Origin: Myxococcales bacterium
Lineage (GTDB): Bacteria > Myxococcota_A > Polyangia > Polyangiales > Polyangiaceae
Assembly: GCA_016712525.1 (NCBI GenBank)
Contig: JADJQX010000006.1
Location: 372,001 to 436,000, forward strand
Reading direction: 5' to 3'
DNA length: 64,000 nucleotides
Below the pieces are notes generated by a model that did not search any database, was not told the origin of the DNA, and saw only the letters and a program-made list of their open reading frames with translations. A program made the translations under genes and the position numbers. The stretch's first letter is position 1, and each line of letters opens with the position of its first letter. Shown here piece after piece: positions 59,983 through 64,000 of this stretch.

Positions 59983-61458
59983 ATGTCCTCCGAAGGTGAC
60001 ACCCTCGACACACGCGACGAAGACGAAGGCCGCGGGACCGAGGTCGAGCTCCGCCCCGCCCTGATCGTCCTGCACGCCGCCGAAGCTCGCCTCGTCGGCG
60101 CGGCGCTGCTCTTCGCGAGGAGGGGCGAGGCCAAGGTCCTCGGGCGTGGCGAGCGGGACCCGGACGATCGCCACCCTCGCGCGCTCCCGGTCTTCCAGCG
60201 CCCCGGCAAGAACGAGCCCGCGGGCGCCTTCGCCGACCCGTACCTCTCGCGCGAGCAGCTCGTCGTCACGGCGACGTCGTCCGGCGTGCGCGTCGAAAAC
60301 GTCGGAAAGCGCGATCTGCTCGACGCCCGTGGGAACGTCGTCTCCGCCGTCGAGCTCTCCCCGGGGGACGTGTGCGAGGTGCGAGGCCGGCTCCTCCTCC
60401 TCGCGACGACGCGCGCCGCCGTGATGCCCGCGGCCCGCAGCTTCGGGCGCCCGCAGCACGCGTTCGGCGAGCCCGACCCTCACGGGCTCGTGGGCGAGAG
60501 CCCCGTCGCGTGGAAGCTCCGGGACTCGGCGGCGTTCGTCGCGGCGCGGAGCGCCCACCTGCTCCTCCTCGGGGAGAGCGGGACGGGCAAGGAGGTCGTC
60601 GCCCAGACGGTGCACGACCTCTCGGGCAAGAAGGGCAAGAAGATGGTCTCGCGCAACGCGGCCACACTGCCCGCCGGCATCATCGACGCCGAGCTCTTCG
60701 GGCACGTCGCGAACTACCCCAACGCTGGCATGCCCGAGCGCCCGGGGCTCATCGGCGAGGCCGACGGGTCCACCCTCTTCCTCGACGAGATCGGCGAGAT
60801 CTCCCACGAGCTGTCGACGCGCCTCCTCCGCGTGCTCGACGAGCGCGGCGAGTACCAGAGGCTCGGCGACGCGCGTGTGCGCACATCGAGCTTCCGCCTC
60901 GTCGGCGCCACGAACCGCCCCGTCGCGGCGCTCAAGGCCGACGTCGCCGCCCGCTTCCGCTTGCGTCTCTCGGTGCCTCCGCTCGAGGAGCGCAAGGAGG
61001 ACGTCCCGCTCATCGCACGCGCGCTCCTCCGCCGCGCCGCCGCCAAAGACGCCGAGATCGGCGAGCGGTTCCTCGAGGGTTGGAACGGGCGCACCGGCGA
61101 GCCGCGCCTCTCGATCGAGCTCGTGCGGGCCCTCGTCACGCACGGCTACACCACCCACGTCCGCGAGCTCGACCTCTTGCTCTGGACGAGCCTCGCCGCG
61201 AGCACCGGGGACACGGCGGATCTCGGGCCGGAGGTCCTCGCGGAGCTCGGCGGGGAGGGCAGTGAAGGGAGTGAAGCGGGCGAGGGCAGCGACGCGGGTG
61301 ATCGCGTCGACGTCCGCAAGCTCACGGCGGAGGACGTCCGCGCCGCGCTCGATCGCGTGGGGGGCGTGCACGAGAAGGCCTGGCGCGAGCTCGGGCTCGC
61401 GAACCGGCACGTCCTGAAGCGCCTCGTGAAGAAGCTCGGTCTGCGCGAGGACGGCTGA
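59983..61458 (+). CDS. FHA-domain AAA+ protein of the sigma54-activator type, lacking GAFTGA
   Basis: A 491-residue protein. Residues about 45-140 form an FHA domain (VLGRGERDPDDRHP, then DPYLSREQLVV, VRVENVGKRDLL), which binds phosphothreonine. The AAA+ core has Walker A GESGTGKE (197-204), Walker B STLFLDEIGE and an arginine-finger region (ARFRLRLSVPPLEERKEDVP). Where NtrC proteins have GAFTGA, it reads NYPNAGM (244-250), so normal contact with sigma54 is unlikely. The end RELGLANRHVLKRLVKKLGL looks like a Fis-type helix-turn-helix. It may act with an altered contact loop or outside sigma54 transcription. The kinase at 56330 is a plausible source of its phosphopeptide partner. Confidence 0.85.
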   Translation: MSSEGDTLDTRDEDEGRGTEVELRPALIVLHAAEARLVGAALLFARRGEAKVLGRGERDPDDRHPRALPVFQRPGKNEPAGAFADPYLSREQLVVTATSSGVRVENVGKRDLLDARGNVVSAVELSPGDVCEVRGRLLLLATTRAAVMPAARSFGRPQHAFGEPDPHGLVGESPVAWKLRDSAAFVAARSAHLLLLGESGTGKEVVAQTVHDLSGKKGKKMVSRNAATLPAGIIDAELFGHVANYPNAGMPERPGLIGEADGSTLFLDEIGEISHELSTRLLRVLDERGEYQRLGDARVRTSSFRLVGATNRPVAALKADVAARFRLRLSVPPLEERKEDVPLIARALLRRAAAKDAEIGERFLEGWNGRTGEPRLSIELVRALVTHGYTTHVRELDLLLWTSLAASTGDTADLGPEVLAELGGEGSEGSEAGEGSDAGDRVDVRKLTAEDVRAALDRVGGVHEKAWRELGLANRHVLKRLVKKLGLREDG

Positions 61459-61464
61459 CATGGC

Positions 61465-62037
61465 TCACTCCGTCGCGATGCCCATGAGCTGCTTGTCGTC
61501 CCAGCAGTAGGCCTCGGCGCCGTGGCGCTTGCAGCCGACCCACGCGTCTCCGCGGCGTAGGTTCACGAGCGCTATGGGGCGCCCGAGGGGGATCGGGCTG
61601 CCCTTCGTGCACCCCTCGAAGGCCCACTCGTCGGCGTCGACCGCGCTCGTCGGGAGGACCTCGGAGGTCTTCGGGTCGAGCATGAGCGCCATGCCGCCGA
61701 CCTTCACCGTCACGCGGTCGCCGCACAGGGGCGCGCCCCCCTTCTTGGAGACGAGCTCGACGTCGTCCCCGGTCGTCGCTGGCTCGACCCTCGGGTCTTT
61801 GCCGCGCCGAAGGTGCACGAGCTTCTTCCCGTACACGTCGAAGAGGCGGTACCCGTGGCCCGCGGTGACCTTCGTCGCGCCGGGTCGAGAGAGGACCCAC
61901 CCCGAGGCGCCGCGGTCGGCCCGCGCCGACCCGGGGATCGCGCCCAGCACGAGCGCCGCAGCCGCCCCGAGCGCTGTGATGCGCCCCCATGTCCGGAGGG
62001 GGGTGCGCGTAGGGCGATACGAGACGATGCGTGCCAT
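61465..62037 (-). CDS. Secreted hypothetical protein, four-Cys group (copy 2)
   Basis: A 190-residue protein with a basic start and signal ITALGAAAALVLGAIPGSARA (cleaved near residue 40). The mature part matches the protein at 52112 in order: YRLFDVYGKK for YKLYNLDQG, APLCGDRVTVKVGG for GPLKCGETFALMVSG, GCTKGSPIPL for SCAAGQPVPL, and VGCKRHGAEAYCWDD for VGCKRTAGVNLCWADD. The four Cys are conserved. It therefore belongs to the same undescribed family. It is convergent with the FHA ATPase gene, six bases apart. Role unknown; an extracytoplasmic binding domain is likely. Confidence 0.75.
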   Translation of the reverse strand: MARIVSYRPTRTPLRTWGRITALGAAAALVLGAIPGSARADRGASGWVLSRPGATKVTAGHGYRLFDVYGKKLVHLRRGKDPRVEPATTGDDVELVSKKGGAPLCGDRVTVKVGGMALMLDPKTSEVLPTSAVDADEWAFEGCTKGSPIPLGRPIALVNLRRGDAWVGCKRHGAEAYCWDDKQLMGIATE

Positions 62038-62230
62038 CCCTTCGCCCAGTGCAACCCGGGTGCCATCGGAGGATCGCGAGCCGCGCGGTGCTCGGGTGCG
62101 CGCCGAGTCGCGCTCGAGCCGTTTTCTCCGCGCGGACGAGGGGTCGAGGGTGGCGAGAGAGCGGGGCGCGACCGGGGCGCGCCCGGGTCCAGGGGCGTAC
62201 GTGTCCTCTTCGTCCTGACCTCGCCGACCT

Positions 62231-63247
62231 TCAGGGCGACAGGATCGCTTCGCCGGGCGTGCGGGAACGTTCGAGCTCGTGGAGCTCGGACACCGCGCCG
62301 ACGCCGCCGAGAGCCATCCCCGGATCGGCGAAGCTGCTCGCGGCCTTCAGGCTCACGTGGAAGTGATGGTGGTGGAAGAGGTACCAGCCGCGGCCCTGGT
62401 CCGTGGTCTCGAACGTGATTCCCGACTTGGCGCGGCTGCACGCTTGGGTCGACAGGGTCCCCTCCGCGCAGATCTTCGCGAGCTCGGCCTGCACGAGCGG
62501 GCCCACCTGGCCGTCTACGCCGATGATCCGCACGCGGGCGCTCTCGTAGAACGCGCCGAGCGCGAGCGCCGTCTTGTGGACGTCGAGATTGTCCGGTGCG
62601 CCGACACAATGGTAGGCGTCGCGCCCACCCTCGAGGTACGGGCACACGGGGCGGAGGTTGTTGTTCGTGCCTCGCGCCTGGTAGTACGCGATGTCCATGT
62701 CGTTGCCGTTCGTGTGGGTGCCTTGGGGGTGCCCCGGGCTCCCGACGGACGTCCCCGGGATGGCGCCATTCGCCTCGCTCATGTCCCCCAGGCCGAGCGG
62801 CGCGCCGTTGCCCGTCCCGGGCTTGGCCTTGCACGCGACGAACGCGGTGACCCACTTCACGAGCATCACCAGGTCCTTCCGAGCGAAGCTCCGATACTGG
62901 TTTTGCGTGGTCTCGCCGTTGAGTGGGTAGTTGTCGTATCCCGGTCCCTTGACGGGCTCGAAGGGCACGATTTTTCCGCACTCGGCCGCGCCGTCCGTGC
63001 AGTCGCGAGGGGGGAGCGCGCAGCCCCCGCCGTCGCTCCCGGGGCCCCCGTCGCGGGACGGCTCGCCGGGCTCGGGGGTGCTCGCGGCGGGTGAGGGCGT
63101 CGTGCTCGTGGCGCCGGACGGGGCGCTCGGCCCCGGCGTGCCGCTCGGGGCTTCGTCTCCCTCGGGCGCGGCCGAGCCGGAGGTGGAGCTGCACGCGCCG
63201 AGCGCGAGCACGAGGGTCGAGAGGGCGGCGATGGAACGGTGTCTCAC
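62231..63247 (-). CDS. Lipoprotein with LAS-type metallopeptidase domain (MepA-like)
   Basis: A 338-residue lipoprotein with GTG start (63247) and signal ending LALGAC. A long Ser/Thr/Pro/Gly/Asp linker (about 20-75) is followed by a catalytic domain with LAS zinc ligands: GTHTNGNDMDIAY (His and Asp, H-x6-D) and HHHHFHVSL (HxH). This is the arrangement of MepA/M74-type murein endopeptidases, which cut peptidoglycan cross-links. Cys in GGGCALPPRDC, AECGK, VACKA, VCPY, HCVG, ICAEG and ACSR suggest disulfides. Together with 49558-50709 it is the second cell-wall peptidase candidate in 14 kb. Confidence 0.72.
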   Translation of the reverse strand: MRHRSIAALSTLVLALGACSSTSGSAAPEGDEAPSGTPGPSAPSGATSTTPSPAASTPEPGEPSRDGGPGSDGGGCALPPRDCTDGAAECGKIVPFEPVKGPGYDNYPLNGETTQNQYRSFARKDLVMLVKWVTAFVACKAKPGTGNGAPLGLGDMSEANGAIPGTSVGSPGHPQGTHTNGNDMDIAYYQARGTNNNLRPVCPYLEGGRDAYHCVGAPDNLDVHKTALALGAFYESARVRIIGVDGQVGPLVQAELAKICAEGTLSTQACSRAKSGITFETTDQGRGWYLFHHHHFHVSLKAASSFADPGMALGGVGAVSELHELERSRTPGEAILSP

Positions 63248-63312
63248 GGTGTACCTCGAGGCTTGATGACCGCGGCGACCGCGGTCGGGACGATATGCGG
63301 GGGGCGGGCGTT

Positions 63313-64000
63313 CTACCCGCGGGAGATTCGGTCACGGGCCGTCGCGGCGATCTCTCGGGCCTCGCGACGGATGGCGTCCTCGAACGCGTCGTCGCCGGTC
63401 GGCGCGGGGACCCTGGCCTCGAACCGCTCGATGGCCGCAGCGCCCCGAGGGTCCGCGAGCTCGCCCAGGCTCGCGACGATGCGCGACTCGACGTGAAGCG
63501 GGAGGTCCGCCGCGTCGAGGGCTTCGACGAGAGCCTTCGCGGAGCTCGGGTGGCGCACCTTCCCGAGCTCTTCGGCCAGGATGGAGACGTTGCCGAGCGC
63601 GTCGGGGCTGTCGCGCCTCCTCTCGGCCGCGAGCCACGACGCGAGTCGCTCGCCGATGCGGGCCCGGTCGGCGTCGGATGCGCGTTCGGAGAGCCGAGAG
63701 AGCGCGCGGATGGCCTTCGCCGCCACGTATCCGTCGCTCGTGAGATCGGTCGCCGCGATGCGGGTCACGGCCGTCGGCACGTCCTCCCGGAGCGCGACGG
63801 CGATGGTTTCGAGCCCTCGCTCGCGTAGGTCGGGGGCCGCATCGTCGTTCGCGACGCTCGAGAGGTCGGGCTCGTCTCCCGACGGTGGGAGGGCTTCTGC
63901 CTTCTTCGTGTCGCCGCGCGCCAGCGTGCTGGTGTCGCCCTCGGACGCGGGCGCGGTGAGAGCCTTCAGGGGAGGAGGCCGCGAGGGCGCGAACCGCGCC
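63313..64000 (-). CDS. HEAT-repeat-like protein (5' part beyond the window)
   Basis: The frame is open from its TAG at 63313 to the window edge, about 229 residues. The distal part is all-alpha with repeats such as YVAAKAIRALSRLSERASDA, HPSSAKALVEALDAADLPLH and SRIVASLGELADPRGAAAIE, the HEAT pattern also seen at 54055. The upstream visible part is a low-complexity Pro/Ala/Ser/Glu segment (ARFAPSRPPPLKALTAPASE), possibly the linker behind a signal or anchor outside the window. The start is not visible. It may be a scaffold protein, exported or cytoplasmic. Confidence 0.68.
   Translation of the reverse strand, partial: ARFAPSRPPPLKALTAPASEGDTSTLARGDTKKAEALPPSGDEPDLSSVANDDAAPDLRERGLETIAVALREDVPTAVTRIAATDLTSDGYVAAKAIRALSRLSERASDADRARIGERLASWLAAERRRDSPDALGNVSILAEELGKVRHPSSAKALVEALDAADLPLHVESRIVASLGELADPRGAAAIERFEARVPAPTGDDAFEDAIRREAREIAATARDRISRG

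Noticed and set aside
1..64000. Search for tRNA, rRNA and phage genes
   Set aside because: No CCA-ended cloverleaf, rRNA core sequence, integrase or phage structural gene was recognised by eye; the only mobile element seen is the IS21-type one.

Overview
This 64 kb window is from a high-GC bacterial chromosome. Its content points to Myxococcota, most likely the class Polyangia: many lipoproteins with long Asp/Ala/Gly/Pro-rich linkers, serine/threonine kinases with C-terminal membrane anchors, an FHA-fused sigma54-type ATPase, NtrC-type two-component systems and a cysteine-rich myxobacterial motif. That assignment is inference from gene style; no rRNA, tRNA or CRISPR array was found.

Layout. 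0-2.4 kb: end of a nos-like cluster (NosL-like lipoprotein, ABC-2 permease, c-type cytochrome). 2.5-8.6 kb: a radical SAM protein, an orphan MazF-like toxin, and a translationally coupled pair of a membrane ATPase and an MscS channel. 8.8-22.6 kb: an NtrC-type sensor/regulator pair, a Na+/H+ antiporter behind a good sigma54 promoter, a frameshifted sulfatase-like lipoprotein, an RCK channel-like protein, and a trehalose operon (membrane-tethered OtsA, OtsB, GH15 hydrolase). 22.6-29.4 kb: a decay zone. It holds a collapsed second copy of the ATPase-MscS pair, an H1-like basic protein, a kinase, an anion-exchanger remnant, and a LysR gene split by an IS21-family element with an exact 7-bp target duplication. 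29.5-44.3 kb: two tandem-Usp proteins with a leader ORF, an OmpA-like lipoprotein, a ClC channel, a winged-helix regulator plus P-type cation ATPase, a Tat-exported protein, a sugar dehydrogenase-cytochrome fusion and a CASTOR/POLLUX-like channel. 44.4-64 kb: mostly secreted proteins and lipoproteins of unknown function, two LAS-type metallopeptidases, a kinase with a TPR/PEGA-like partner, a pseudokinase-winged helix fusion and the FHA ATPase.

How the genes may work together. The 7.7-44 kb part is strikingly rich in ion and osmotic homeostasis: MscS, Na+/H+ antiporter, RCK channel, trehalose synthesis, Usp, ClC, P-type ATPase and CASTOR-like channel. A 17-bp palindrome, TGTGGCG-N3-CGCCACA, occurs upstream of the antiporter, the regulator/P-type ATPase operon, the Tat protein and the CASTOR-like channel. 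Three of these four sites are followed by correctly spaced sigma54 promoters. The NtrC-type regulator at 11.7-13.1 kb is the obvious candidate to bind it, so the window may hold a sigma54-controlled ion and osmotic stress regulon. This is the best candidate for an undescribed system here; the ATPase-MscS pair with its decayed duplicate is the second.
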